A stretch of DNA of 64,000 nt, taken from NCBI GenBank assembly GCA_030015575.1, contig JASDDO010000026.1:449911096-449975095 (forward strand), read 5' to 3'. Of the stretch, positions 20,201-31,207 are shown piece by piece. The notes under the pieces are model-generated. The model saw nothing but the letters and a program-made list of their open reading frames with translations. It searched no databases and was not told where the DNA came from. The DNA comes from Agapanthus africanus. Taxonomy: Eukaryota; Streptophyta; Magnoliopsida; Asparagales; Amaryllidaceae. Numbering within the stretch: the stretch's first letter is position 1; every line of letters starts with the position of its first letter. The translations under genes and the position numbers were made by a program.

Positions 20201-22386
20201 TGTAAGTCCATATTGCGACCCCCGGTTCTTACGGGGAAGCGGAAACGGTATAAAAAACGAATTTTTATCGCAAGAGGCAACATGGACTAACTTATGGTCG
20301 GGATCGTTACCTAAACTAAAACTAGCAAACTAAGCTAAAGATATTTAGCTACTCGGATGAAGATGGTTATACCTAAACTTGAACTCCTTCTCTTCAAGCT
20401 CCGGTGGTGGTCCGATGGCTCCTTCTCGTCGTCTCCGTACGCCGAAGATAGATCCACTTGAAAGCTCCAACCTTTAGCTCCTTCTTCGGTCTTTGAAGAA
20501 ACTAGTTCACTTGGTTTGCTAAACCTAGTGAACTAGAATGAGTAGAGAGGAAAATAGAATGGGATTTTATCTATGGTTCTTGATTCTCAACTCATGAGAC
20601 AAGAGAACCATAGATCAAGAGAGGGAGCAAGAGGTTGAGGGTGAGAGCAAGGGGAGAGCTCAAGAACAAGAGAGAGAATGAGCAAGAAAGAATGAGGCTC
20701 TCTTTTCTCTCTCACCCTCTCATAATCCAAAGTGATCATAACTCATCATATCAAAAAAGTCTTTTGGTGATGGTTAGAAGCAACCATAAGGTTATCATAT
20801 CATGCACTCATTTTACTCAAAAAGCAAGCAAGAAAAAAGTCTTTGGCATGAAATGATAACCATGGTTATCATGATGGTCAACTAGTCAAGCCTAGTCAAC
20901 CGGTCAACAAGTCAACAAAAGTCAACAAGTCACCAAAGTCAACAAGTCAACAAAAGTCAACAAGTCAACAACCATATCACCATAATAATTAATTAATATA
21001 ATAGTTAATCACATATCATATTCTCATTAGGGTTGAGCAAAAAGTCAAAAGTCAACGGTCAACTGTCAACAACCCTAATGAGAATCCACTACCTCTGCCT
21101 CCCTGTCAACTGTGCATACACACCCGCATCCGCGTTCCGAGGAACACGAATGCAAACTGGATAAATCCAATCCCATAAGGTACACTAGGATCTGGATTAA
21201 ACCAAAGCCCACTAGTGTAAACTGTCCGGACACTGTACGTGCACAAGTGCACGGATGTGACCGAACCCTGTCGCAAAACCATGCGACCTGTCGCAATACC
21301 ATGCGACCTCTACTCTTTTGCCTAAAGGCGAAAAGCTTTCTGTGTGGGACTCTAAAGACTCGACACTACGCTGGCAGTGGGTTTAACCACAGACCGCAAG
21401 CGGCACTAGCTGTGCGTAACGGTCCCCAGGTAATGCCGACAAGAAGACCGACGAGGCGAAACCCATCTGAACTCCTACTGAGCCTGAGCGTGACATTCTC
21501 CGTACAGTCCGGTCTGTTCGTCTGATACATCGCATGGCGGGCCTAGGGGGCGGTAAACGTCAGTCCCCCAATAGCGGTACAAGTCGTGCCGGAGTGAAGC
21601 CCAATACACCCTGAGATAACACTGGAAACCTACCAGTATATCTCGTTTGCCCTGGCCAGGGACTACTCGTGTAATGGCTCTCCTAGACACAGCGCGATGT
21701 CAACCCCCAATACCGGGAGAGACGAATCCTGTCTAACCGTCACTGCCTCCAAGTGCTTCGGGACTGCACCCAACCACCACCTGTTTGCACGACTCCTTTG
21801 AGCCGTGGTAGGGTAGTGATCAAAGTACAGTGGGAACACACTCGAGGCGGAGTGACAGTGTCAAGTCAGCGGACTAAGCTGTACTCATGTCACCTGGGAA
21901 CTGATAACTGACGATAGGTATAATACCAACTAGTCAGTTCCCGACGAGTCCTGTCCAGTGTACCCGTAACCTAACGAGCACCCGCATACTATCTCAAGTA
22001 CGACGTACTGACGGCTGTGGGACAGACCGTCTCCCACACTGGGATGAGAAGCGCATGTGCTGGTCTACTCCGGAGTATCGATGCCCTGTCTCGATAGTCC
22101 TGCGACCAGGGACCTGAATAAGGATGTGCTTATAGATTACCCAGCCCCCACTAGTGTGACTGCCATCACAACGCTGGTAATCAAGCAAAGATCCTAAGGG
22201 CTCCACTAATGCGTATAAGTGATATACTGAAATAAACACAAGTACACATTGAAGTAGAAACAAACCAAGTAGCATACTACTATTTTGAGCAAGATTGTAT
22301 ATACAAGGTGAATATCCCAAGCATCCATTAAGTAATATACAAACCAGTATGATACAGTAATGGCCTCTAGGGCATATACACTAACA
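20201..22386 (-). repeat. 5' LTR of D (2186 bp)
   Basis: Same length as the 3' LTR. Visible differences include A/G near 20237, C/T near 20336 and A/C near 21195. The TTGAC array recurs at 20876-21070 and the palindrome at 20853-20872. Confidence 0.93.
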
Positions 22387-22391
22387 TGACG
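22387..22391 (+). repeat. Target site duplication of element D (right)
   Basis: TGACG, identical to 11960-11964. Confidence 0.92.
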
Positions 22392-23769
22392 TGGGTTGAC
22401 TTTCTACCATCTGGAAGATCAATAGTGATATTGTTCTAGACTTTTTTTCAGAAAACAGTAGTGGGAGTATGGTAGACCTGGAAGTGATTCCAGAACCGCA
22501 AACGATTACTGAAAATTTTATAAGAACCAAAGATTCAATCTGATTTAACATTCCATTAGCCACTCCGCAGATGTAGTGGGTAACCTCAGGCACTCGAGAG
22601 GTACTTCAGTATGCTCAAAGACGGTGACAGGGAGGTTCTTGTTTACCCAGACTTGACACTACTGTTGTTCCAGGCTATGAGACCTAGCAGAAGGATGTAT
22701 ATAGCGTCGTTCTGAACTGGCTTCAGAAGTGCACGTGTATATGATTCTACCAGAGGGTTGTCGTAGTCAGTGGGAGAAGCGGAAGCAATAGTGGACAGGT
22801 AGCTTATGTCTATTTATGGACTAAAGCAGATATAGCGGAGATAGATCATCTATTTCTGATGTGACAATTATTGGTTTGACTTCATCAGAATAGGGGATGG
22901 ATCTGTTAAGAAGGTAGTAAGGTATAATATCCTAGTATTTGGATGACATACACAGAGTAGGAAGTGAAATTCCTATACTACGGTCGGTTATACTTTGGTT
23001 GTCACACAGTGGTTTCTCCACAAAGGATATGGATATTATATCAGACATTCTGGTTACTAGATCTATGGTTTTAGATCTAGATTTGGGAAGTGTCCCATTG
23101 TCGGTACTTAGACATCATTCTAAAGGTGTTTTAGAATGGACGACTCCTGGCATGGTAGTGTACCTGCAGGTGATGGAGTCACAGTCTCTAAAGGTGTTTT
23201 ATAGACTAAAGGGAAGAGGGATGTGCATGATTGGCAGATCACTTGTTTAGGCAATTGAGTCAATCATGAGATGTCAAGTACCACACCAGATGTTTTTGCA
23301 CTAGATTCAGTATGTTATTATTGATCCAATCCTGGAGAAACATTCGGAAGCAGTTTTAGAACATAAGTGGATGTTCTAGGGATATGATAACGACAGTCTC
23401 ATTCGGGAGACAATTATCATTCCATGCTTCCAAGGTGACCTGGATGACAGAATGACTGTTAGAGTTATAGTTTTCCCTCTGACGAGGGGCAGTGTTTTGG
23501 ACAGGTGATCCAAGCGGACACTGAGGGAGGCATTACGTAGGATACTGATTAAGTTCAGTTGACGATACAGTCTAAGAAGTTTGGATTTGGAGTTCATTTA
23601 TGAGCTAGGTCCCATCAGATATCCAGACATATTCTATTCCAGACATATTCTAAAACAGGTATTGCTCATTTCGGAAGATGGGTTTCTCCGCGAACTTGAG
23701 ATCAAGAGAGACATAGAAAGAAACATCAGGACGGATCCGCTCACTGAGGCTATTCCTCGAACGCAATAG
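22392..23769 (+). pseudogene. Decayed copia RT-RNase H region of C, downstream part
   Basis: This continues C's pol after D. Short stretches match the D polyprotein in order: the linker 'IPEPQTIT' (about 22485-22515), 'LSIYGLKQ'-like sequence (about 22805-22835), the active-site region MDDIHRVGSEIPIL at 22939 (YVDDILLIGNDIPML in D), and the C-terminal RHILK and ADP.T.A region to 23769. The YVDD motif is altered to LDD/MDD and frames shift repeatedly. Inactive. Confidence 0.8.
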
Positions 23770-23869
23770 TTTCGCAAACGGGTTTTGTGAGACTGATTAG
23801 TAGAGGAGTTGGGTGTTCGGTATCACACGGGCTGTGAGTATGCGACATCGCAATAATTAGCCTTGAGTG

Positions 23870-23881
23870 CAAGTGGGAGAT
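23870..23881 (+). other. Polypurine tract of C
   Basis: CAAGTGGGAGAT, as in A, B and D, precedes the mutated LTR start. Confidence 0.8.
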
Positions 23882-25973
23882 TTTTGGATATAGTGCCTTC
23901 AGAGTCAATTATTGGATCACAGGCATGTGATTGCAATGATTGGGGGATGACCTATACCGGTAGGACAGTCTTACTCAAGATGATAGTATGCTATCTTGTT
24001 TATCTTTATCATAGTGCACTGCTTTAGGTGACCTTACAGGTCACTATTGCGCGTTGATAGAGCCCTTAGGATTCTTACTTGACGGCCAGCAGTATGATAG
24101 CGATCATATACGTGGGAGCTGGGGTCTATAAGCACATCCTTAAAAGGTCCCTAGTCGTGGGAGTTTTCGAGACAGGGCATCGATACTCCAGAGTAGACTA
24201 GTGTATACAGTCGAGACCCCGACGAGGGGCGGTGGCCGGTCTCACAAGCCACTGGTGTCAGTTGGTTCACTTAAGATGTATACAGGTGCTCATTGGGTTA
24301 TGAGTACACCGGACAGGACTCGCCGGGAACATGCTAGTTGGTCTTATACCTGACGTCAGATAGCAGTTCCCTGGTGACATGTGTATAGGTTAGTTCATCG
24401 ACCTGAGATCGTCATTTGTCTCGTGTGAGTTCCCACTGTACTTTGATGACTACCCTACCATGGCTCAAAGGAGTCGTGCAAACAGGTTTTAGTTGGGTAC
24501 AGTCCCGAGCCACATGGAGGCAGTGAGCGGATCTACAGGGGTTCGTCTCTCCCGGTATTGGGGGTGACGTCGCGCTGTGTCTAGGAGAGCCATTACACGA
24601 AGTCCTTGGCCAAGGCAGGAGATTTACCGGTAGGTATTCCAGTAGTATTTCTGGGTGTTCTGGGCTACACTCTGACACGACTTGTACCGCTTTTGGGGGT
24701 CTGACTTTTACCAACCCCCTAGGCCCGCCATGCGATGCTCATAGACGAACGGACCGGACTGTACGGATATTGTCACTGACAGGCTCAGTAGGGTGTCAGG
24801 ATGAGTTTGCTCATCGACGTCCCTTTTGGTCAATACCTGATAGCCCGTTACGTACGGCTAATACCTCTGACGTGCTAGTGGTTAAATCCACAGCCAAAGT
24901 ATTGACGATTTTTTAGAGTCCCCCACAGACAGTTTCTCAAGTTTCGGGCGAAACGCTATACAGGCCATATGGAGATATGGCAGGGTTCGATCATATACAT
25001 GCGGTATTGCACGGATCATGATCGGACGGATAATACTAGCAGGCTTTGGTTTAATCCAGATCCTAGTATTGTACTGTATAGATTTTGTCTCATTGCATTT
25101 GTATTCGGTCGCAATACAAATGCGGGTATGTATTTGCAGTCGCGGGGTTTTCCTGTAATTTATTACGGGATCGTTTTTCTGAAGTTGCCAGTTTGTATTC
25201 CGTTTCGGCCATTTTTCTTTTGTTCCTTCTTTGGCTGAAATTGGTGTGGAGGGGGTTATTCGGAATTGTCTATTTTATTATGGAGAAGTCTTTTTGTGAT
25301 GATAGCTTCATGATGGTTTAACCATCATTTGACTTCATTGTTCATCATTACTTGATTTTTGCTTGATGAGATGGTTGATGAGGATTGGACTTTGTTGGTG
25401 ATCATTGTTCCTAATTATCACTCTTTTCTATTCCTTGCATTATGATCTCTCTCCCTTGACCACATCATAGCTGGCCACTTCTCTTGATGGTGTGGGGCTG
25501 TCACAATTTTTGGGGTGTGGCATTTTTGTTTCTCATTTGCTTGCAAAAGGCTCTCTAGTTCATCTCCAAAAAGCTATTCCTCCACCAAAAATGGCAACTC
25601 CTTATAACCCCATGAGACATGAGTTCTGCAGATATCCTACAGCATTCTTGGACACGTCGGCTCGCCAACTTCGTGCCCGAGTTGCCTCGGTCCAGAGGTG
25701 GGAGCTCGTAAAAGAACCCGGCGATGTGGTGCCCTTTCCGACGAGGAGATGAAGACCGGAGATTCCGCGAAGAGATAGGGATGGAGGCCGAAGACCGAAG
25801 GACACGGATCGCTCGGTATAGCATTCTACCCATTCTCTAGTTAGCTAGCATTAAGTTAATGGCCCGATCCGGGTTTTTAGTACGCGGTAGCGCCGGTTTT
25901 AAAAGTCAAAGAAAAGTATTGTTTTCGCATTTTGGCCTCGGAATGACGGCCGGGGCGCTGTCGTGCACTTACA
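23882..25973 (+). repeat. 3' LTR of element C (about 2092 bp)
   Basis: It matches 5640-7718 throughout with several percent divergence and small indels. The first bases read TTTTGGATATAG instead of TGTGGGATATAG, so the terminal TG is lost, and the U5 stem is weakened by one change (CCGAGGC to CCGGGGC). Confidence 0.88.
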
Positions 25974-26770
25974 GTTCTTTGCTCATTGTAGATTTTGAGA
26001 GAATTGTAACAAAATTGTTGATAAATAAAAGGTGAAATTCTTTAATCTTACCTTCTTTATGTTCTTGCATCTTGATTAGATCTCAATTCTTGATTGTGTT
26101 TCTTGTTATGATGTTTGAGTAAAACTCCGCTCGTGAAGGAGTCGAGAGAATCAATAGATGATGATGATTACAAATCGTGAAACGATTCTTAAGTCCTATG
26201 AGTTTTGTAAACTTTAGTAAATTGAAGAATCGACAACCTAGTTTCGAGCGATACTTTCTTGATTGTGTTCGCTCTTAATTAGTGATCCACGATCGATTCT
26301 TGTATTTACTAGAGGCTAGAATATGAATGAAATCAACGAAAGGACAAGGGATAGATGATGAAACCCTAGTTTCCGCAAGAAATCCCTAATTCTCGTTGAT
26401 CGTCATCGATCTAGCATCAAATCATCGATGGATAAGAAAACGTAATCAATAGTTTTCATCATATCTATAGATTCGATCGATTCCTACGAGCTTCACTTCA
26501 ATTCTTGATTATTGGAATCGAAATCATCAATTCTCAATTCTAGATTTTTAATGTTTTCTTGTTATTAGATCTAGATTTTGATAATTCTTTAAATTCATTT
26601 TTCAATCTTGAATTGAATTGTCTTTTCTCTTTTCTTTAATTTTCAATTCATATAATTCGAATTCGAACGGATCACACTTTCCCTGTGGACGATCCGCACT
26701 CGCTAACGCGCTACAATCGACACCGTTATTGATTGCGGTCAAAAATTTCTTTGGTTGTAATTTCTTACAC
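25974..26770 (+). mobile_element. 3' LTR of gypsy element G, right part
   Basis: It resumes the LTR interrupted at 5639, after the second GTTCT (25974-25978). AATAAA at 26024-26029 is a polyadenylation signal candidate. The CCCTGTGGACGATCCGC...CGCTACA...TTGCGGTCAAAA block near 26685-26750 is typical of the 3' end of Athila-type LTRs. The exact right end is not resolved (26740-26800). Confidence 0.65.
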
Positions 26771-26799
26771 TTTTCAACCTACACACCGAGAATCATTCA

Positions 26800-26880
26800 A
26801 TCAAGTCTCACTGTCTAGTCAAATATACAAGGGTAGATGGAGTATACTAGATACAAATAATATACATGATGGGATAAAAT
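26800..26880 (-). mobile_element. Left piece of LARD-like LTR relic L2
   Basis: 'TATACAAGGGTAGATGGA' followed by a CTAGATACAAATAATA-like run resembles the L1 LTR at about 31695-31740. The expected LTR end (TGTCACGACC) is missing, so L2 is truncated on this side. It is cut at 26880 by element A and resumes at 59817. Confidence 0.6.
26876..26880 (+). repeat. Target site duplication of element A (left)
   Basis: AAAAT here and at 59812-59816. Confidence 0.85.
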
Positions 26881-28195
26881 TGTTAGTGTATATGCCCTAG
26901 AGGCCATTACTGTATCATACTAGTTTGTATATTACTTAATGGAAGCTTGGGATATTCACCTTGTATAGACAATCTTGCTCAATATAGTAGTTTGCTACTT
27001 GGTTTGTTTCTGCTTTAATGTATACATGTGTTTATTTTAGTATATCACCTATACACATTAGTGGAGCCCTTAGGATCTTTGCTTGATTACCAGCGTTGTG
27101 ATGGCAGTCACACTAGTGGGGGCTGGGTAATCTATAAGCATATCCTTATGCAGGTCCCTAGTCGCAGGACTATCGAGATAGGGCATCGATACTCCGGAGT
27201 AGACTAGCGTATGCGCTTCTCATCCCAGTGTGGGAGACGGTATGTCCCACAGCCATCAGTACGTCGTACTTGAGATAGTATGCGGGTGCTCGTTAGGTTA
27301 CGAGTACACTGGACAGGACTCGTCGGGAACTGTTGGTTGGTACTATACCTATCGTCAGTTATCAGTTCCCAGGTGACATGAGTACAGCTTAGTCCGCTGA
27401 CTTGACACTGTCACTTCGCCTCGAGTGTGTTCCCACTGTACTTTGATTACTACCCTACCACGGCTCAAAGGAGTCGTGCAAACAGGTAGTTTTTGGGTGC
27501 AGTCCCGAAGCACTTGGAGGCAGTGACGGTTAGATAGGATTCGTCTCTCCCGGTATTAGGGGTTGACATCGCGCTGTGTCTAGGAGAGCCATTACACGAG
27601 TAGTCCCAGGCCAGGGCAAGCGAGATATACTGGTAGGTTTCCAGTGTTATCTCAGGGTGTTTTGGGCTTCACACCGACATGACTTGTACCGCTATTAGGG
27701 GACTGACGTTTACCGCCCCCTAGGCCCGCCATGCGATGTATCAGACGAACAGACCGGACTGTACGGAGATTGTCACATTCAGGCTCAGTAGGAGTTCAGA
27801 TGGGTTTCAACTCGTCAGTTTTCTTGTCGGCATCTACCTGGGGACCGTTACGCACAGCTAGTGCCGCTTGCGGTCTGTGGTTAAACCCACTGCCAGCGTA
27901 GTGTCGAGTCTTTAGAGTCCCACACAGAAAGCTATTAGCCTTTAGGCAAAAGAGTAGAGGTCGCATAGTTTTACGACAGGTCGCATGGTTTTGCGACAGG
28001 GTTCGGTCACATCCGTGCACTTGTGCACGTTTGGTGTCCGGACAGTTAACACTAGCGGGTTTTGGTTTAAGCCAGATCCTAGTGTACGTTTTGGGATTGG
28101 TTTTATCTCATTTGTATTCGTGTTCCTCGGAACGCGGATGCGGGTGTGTATGCACAGTTGACAGAGAGACAGAGGCAGAGAATTCTCATTGGGGT

Positions 28196-28372
28196 TGTTG
28201 ACTGTTGACTGTTGACTGTTGACTATTGACTTTTGACCAAACCTTAATGAGAATAAGATATATGATTAAAAATAATATTAATTAAGTATTATAGTGATAT
28301 GGTTGTTGAGGGGTTGACTTTGTTAACTTGTTGAATTTGTTGACCGGTTGACTAGGTTGGACTAGTTGACCA
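28196..28372 (+). promoter_or_regulatory. W-box-core arrays in A LTR
   Basis: About six TTGAC words lie in tandem at 28196-28238 (period about 8 bp) and four more, with decayed copies between, at 28312-28372. They occupy the same place as the array in D. The 3' LTR copy is at 58987-59153. Confidence 0.55.
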
Positions 28373-28860
28373 TCATCATGACAATGGCTATCATTCCATG
28401 GCAAAGAATTTTGCTTGCTTGTTTATTTATGCAAAATGAGTGCATGAAATGATATAGCCATTTTGACTTAAACCATCACACAATACTTGATTACTATTTT
28501 TGTTATGATGGCTTTTGGATTATGAGAGGGTGTATGAGAAAAGTGAGGCTCATTCTTTCATTTGTTTTCTCTCTCTTGAGCTCTCTCATTCTCAAGCTCT
28601 CCCTCTTCCTCTTACTCTCTCTAGCTCAAGGCAAACCATTCTCATGTGTTGAGACTCATTGCCTTAGAGATAAAAAGACACCAAAATAATCCTCTACTCA
28701 TTCTAGTTCACAAGGCCTAGCAAGCCAGTGTTCTAGTTTCTTCAAAGTTCGAAGAAGAAGCCAAAGGTAGAAGCTTTCAGGTGGATCCATCTTCGGCGCA
28801 AGGAGACGACGAGGTGAGGCCGATCCGTACACCGGAAAGAGTGGAAGACGAAGGAGTTCA

Positions 28861-28892
28861 AGAAAGGTATAGCCCCCTAACCGAGTAGGTAA
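28861..28892 (+). promoter_or_regulatory. Splice-donor-like sites in A U5
   Basis: AAAG|GTATAG at 28866/28867 and GTAG|GTAAAA at 28888/28889. The first has a positional match in D (AG|GTATAAC at 20373). With the acceptor at 53720 and B removed, the implied intron is about 2.22 kb, against about 2.25 kb in D. Confidence 0.35.
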
Positions 28893-29027
28893 AACTCTAG
28901 TTAGGTTGTTAGTTAGTTGTTTAACAAAGATCCGTATTTTGAGTCCATGTTACCACCCTCTTGAAAATCGTTTTTTATCACTTCCGCAACCCCGTAAGTA
29001 CCGGGGAAGGGTAGCATGGACTTACAG

Positions 29028-29039
29028 TGGTATCAGAGC
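29028..29039 (+). other. Primer binding site of A
   Basis: TGGTATCAGAGC, one base after the 5' LTR. Confidence 0.93.
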
Positions 29040-29233
29040 CTAGTTAAACACTATCTAACATGTTAGCAAAGTAACTAGAAATTCTATCAAAGAAAAAGTC
29101 GCGAAACGAACCCGGAAAATCAAGTTTCTGCCGAATTTTTTTTCTGTCCAAAAAATGATAAATCTTATTTAAAAATCGGCTCAGGCTTTTTCTTAAACAC
29201 CCAAGAAATTTGGTCCATCGATTTGATCAAAGC

Positions 29234-29279
29234 GCCGCGGAAACGCGGCGGGAGCATGCTCCCGCCGAGGTTCCGCGGC
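29234..29279 (+). other. GC-rich hairpin after primer site (A)
   Basis: Outer arms GCCGCGGAA/TTCCGCGGC enclose a perfect 22-bp palindrome at 29246-29267 (half-site CGGCGGGAGCA). The apex is GCATGC. It starts 206 nt after the primer site. Confidence 0.85.
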
Positions 29280-29563
29280 CGAGTTGACTCGGTCGAGGAA
29301 AATGTTTCTTGCAGTTTGTTTCTGGGGTTGTTTTGGGATTTTTAAAATATGTTTTTTCTGCCCAGATTTTCCAGAAAGAAAAATTTGTGTTTGGGGCCTA
29401 AAAATCCGTATTTTGATCGAACTTCTAAAAGACTTAAGCTGACGGGTATATATCTGTGATGTGTTATATGTATTGAACGTCCGCTAATCGCTATACGTCG
29501 ATTAGTGGGGGTTATAAATATCTGTGATCTGCAATGTTGATGGTATGTGTATATGAATTCATT

Positions 29564-29568
29564 GGATT
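29564..29568 (+). repeat. Target site duplication of element B (left)
   Basis: GGATT here and at 52198-52202. Confidence 0.9.
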
Positions 29569-31207
29569 TGTAGGGTTCCTAGGCACACTAATGAAGTCTC
29601 ACAAGGCATCAAACATGGCTAATTCAAATTTTACATGTGCCTACAAACCCTAATACGGATCGTTAACTAGAATTATAGGCGAAAGATGCAACTAGTTAAC
29701 AACTTAACTAAGTGAACGGAAATACAACCTTTGTAGATCCGGTTCTCCACCTCCATAGCTCCGTAATGAAGTCCCCTCGCTGTACAAATCGCATCCCGGA
29801 CTCTAGCATCGACTTCATCGGAGAAATGGGCGGGCTTGGTCGTCGGCTTCGATGCCGTAGATGATCTACATCGAGGCATCACAAGATCAAGCTCCTACTT
29901 CACCAAGTCATGAAACTTGTGAAGAAAACACCCTATACTACTTGGCAAGAGGTAGAGGATGAAGAAATAGGAGGTGGGTTCACTTTAGAATTGGATTTCT
30001 CACACTTTTGCTCAAATCACCATTGATGAAGCAAGCTTTTCTTCTTGTGAAGAAGAAGAAGAAGAAAAATATATGATAAGTTATCTTTTAAAAAGAAAAC
30101 AATATGATACTTATCATGTATTCAACCATGGTTTAGTGTAGAGATTTAACTAAGGTTAGATGAATGGTTAGGGTTAGAGAAGAGACAAGAATGGTGGACT
30201 TGTTCAAAGCTTCAAGAAGCTTCAACAAGCAAACAAAACAAGCCACCATTTTCTTTTCTTCTTTTCTAAAATAAATAAATAAATAAATAGATAAGAAAAT
30301 GAAAACCCTAACCATTACACAGCCATGGTTTAATCTTTACACAAACCCAAGTGAGCATGTATCATCAAACATGATACAATCTTGTGCACAAAAATATATC
30401 ACATATACAATGTGCACAAACAAGTGAGAAAAACCATTTAAAGTGAACAAATACTAGTTAATGCAAAGTAATATATCAAAAATATAATTATACATTAAAT
30501 CATTAAATCAACAGTTGATTTAACGATCCGGTCATGTCGCAAATAACCGACTAATATCTAATGTATCGGCTTATCGAATCAATCCTTGATTCGATAACTA
30601 GGTTATATCGCATACAACCAATCGATACATTCATCGCGAGAATAGAATACGGTATCACATACACGCATTATTCTCGGTCCCACACATATCTCATATGCGC
30701 TCCTATTTCGTTTCGCTTGAGCCAGGAAACCTCTGTGTAGGACTCTAAAGACTCGTCAATACGCCGGCAGCAGGTGATGATCATATCAAACACCCACAAG
30801 CCGCAAGCGGTCTGCTAAACGTAACGGCCACCCGGGTATTGAGCGATCAGAAGATCGACGAGCAAGCCCGCTCATACTCCTGTGAATCCAACCAGTAACA
30901 CTTACCGTACAGTCCGGTCTCGTCGTCTGATATGTCGCATATCTCGCCTAGGGGTGGTAAACGTCAGACGCCAACAGCTCGATAAGTCGTGTCGATATGA
31001 GGTCTATAACAGTTCGAGAAACTACTAGTAACACTTACCAGTAAATCTCAGCAACCCTGGCCAGGGATTTCCGGTTAAAGCCAATCGAACACAGCGCAAC
31101 ATCAACCCCCTATACCGGGAGAGACGAATCCCCTCCTATCGCTCATTACCTCCATGTGACTCGGGACTGTACCCAAAAACCATCGTTTTGCACGCCCTCT
31201 TGGACGT
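29569..31207 (-). repeat. 3' LTR of B, distal part
   Basis: It matches 49997-51635 with roughly 2% differences in sampled stretches. It contains an (AAAT)n microsatellite near 30268-30289. It is interrupted at 31207 by L1 and completed at 43476-44037. Confidence 0.9.
31203..31207 (+). repeat. Target site duplication of L1 (left)
   Basis: GACGT here and at 43471-43475. The intact B LTR at 51621-51660 shows the uninterrupted site (TTCTTGGACGTGGTAAGG). Confidence 0.95.

Larger units (their letters stand above)
11965..22386 (-). mobile_element. Ty1/copia element D, structurally intact
   Basis: A complete 10,422-bp element on the minus strand: TGACG duplication, two 2186-bp LTRs of equal length, primer site 20188-20199, 2.1-kb leader, an uninterrupted polyprotein, and polypurine tract 14151-14163. 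By eye the LTRs differ at only about three positions, so insertion was recent. It is the only element in the window with an open gag-pol and so the most likely to be, or recently to have been, mobile. Confidence 0.95.
5640..25973 (+). mobile_element. Ty1/copia element C (old; holds element D)
   Basis: It is defined by the GTTCT duplication, LTRs at 5640-7718 and 23882-25973, a tRNA-iMet-type primer site at 7720, and an AAGTGGGAGAT polypurine tract before the 3' LTR. Without D it is about 9.9 kb. The LTRs differ by several percent by eye and the 3' LTR start has mutated from TG to TT, so C appears to be the oldest of the four copia elements. Its polyprotein is reduced to short fragments. Confidence 0.92.
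26881..29026 (+). repeat. 5' LTR of A (2146 bp)
   Basis: It begins TGTTAGTGTATATGCCC and ends GGACTTACA. It carries TTGAC arrays at 28196-28238 and 28312-28372 and a CCCCG/CGGGG stem at 28990-29006, 20 nt from the end. Near 27958-27997 the ~21-bp unit TCGCATRGTTTTRCGACAGG is present twice; the 3' LTR has it once. Confidence 0.92.
29040..29568 (+). other. Leader of A, upstream part
   Basis: Contains the GC-rich hairpin and is then interrupted at 29568 by element B (duplication GGATT, 29564-29568 and 52198-52202). It continues at 52203. Confidence 0.8.

Noticed and set aside
29028..29039. tRNA-Met-like match
   Set aside because: A 12-nt primer-site match only; no tRNA gene fold surrounds it.
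29673..29882. 69-residue minus-strand frame, also at 50095-50310
   Set aside because: It lies in the B LTR. The two copies differ in residues as freely as the neutral sequence around them, so there is no sign of a selected protein.
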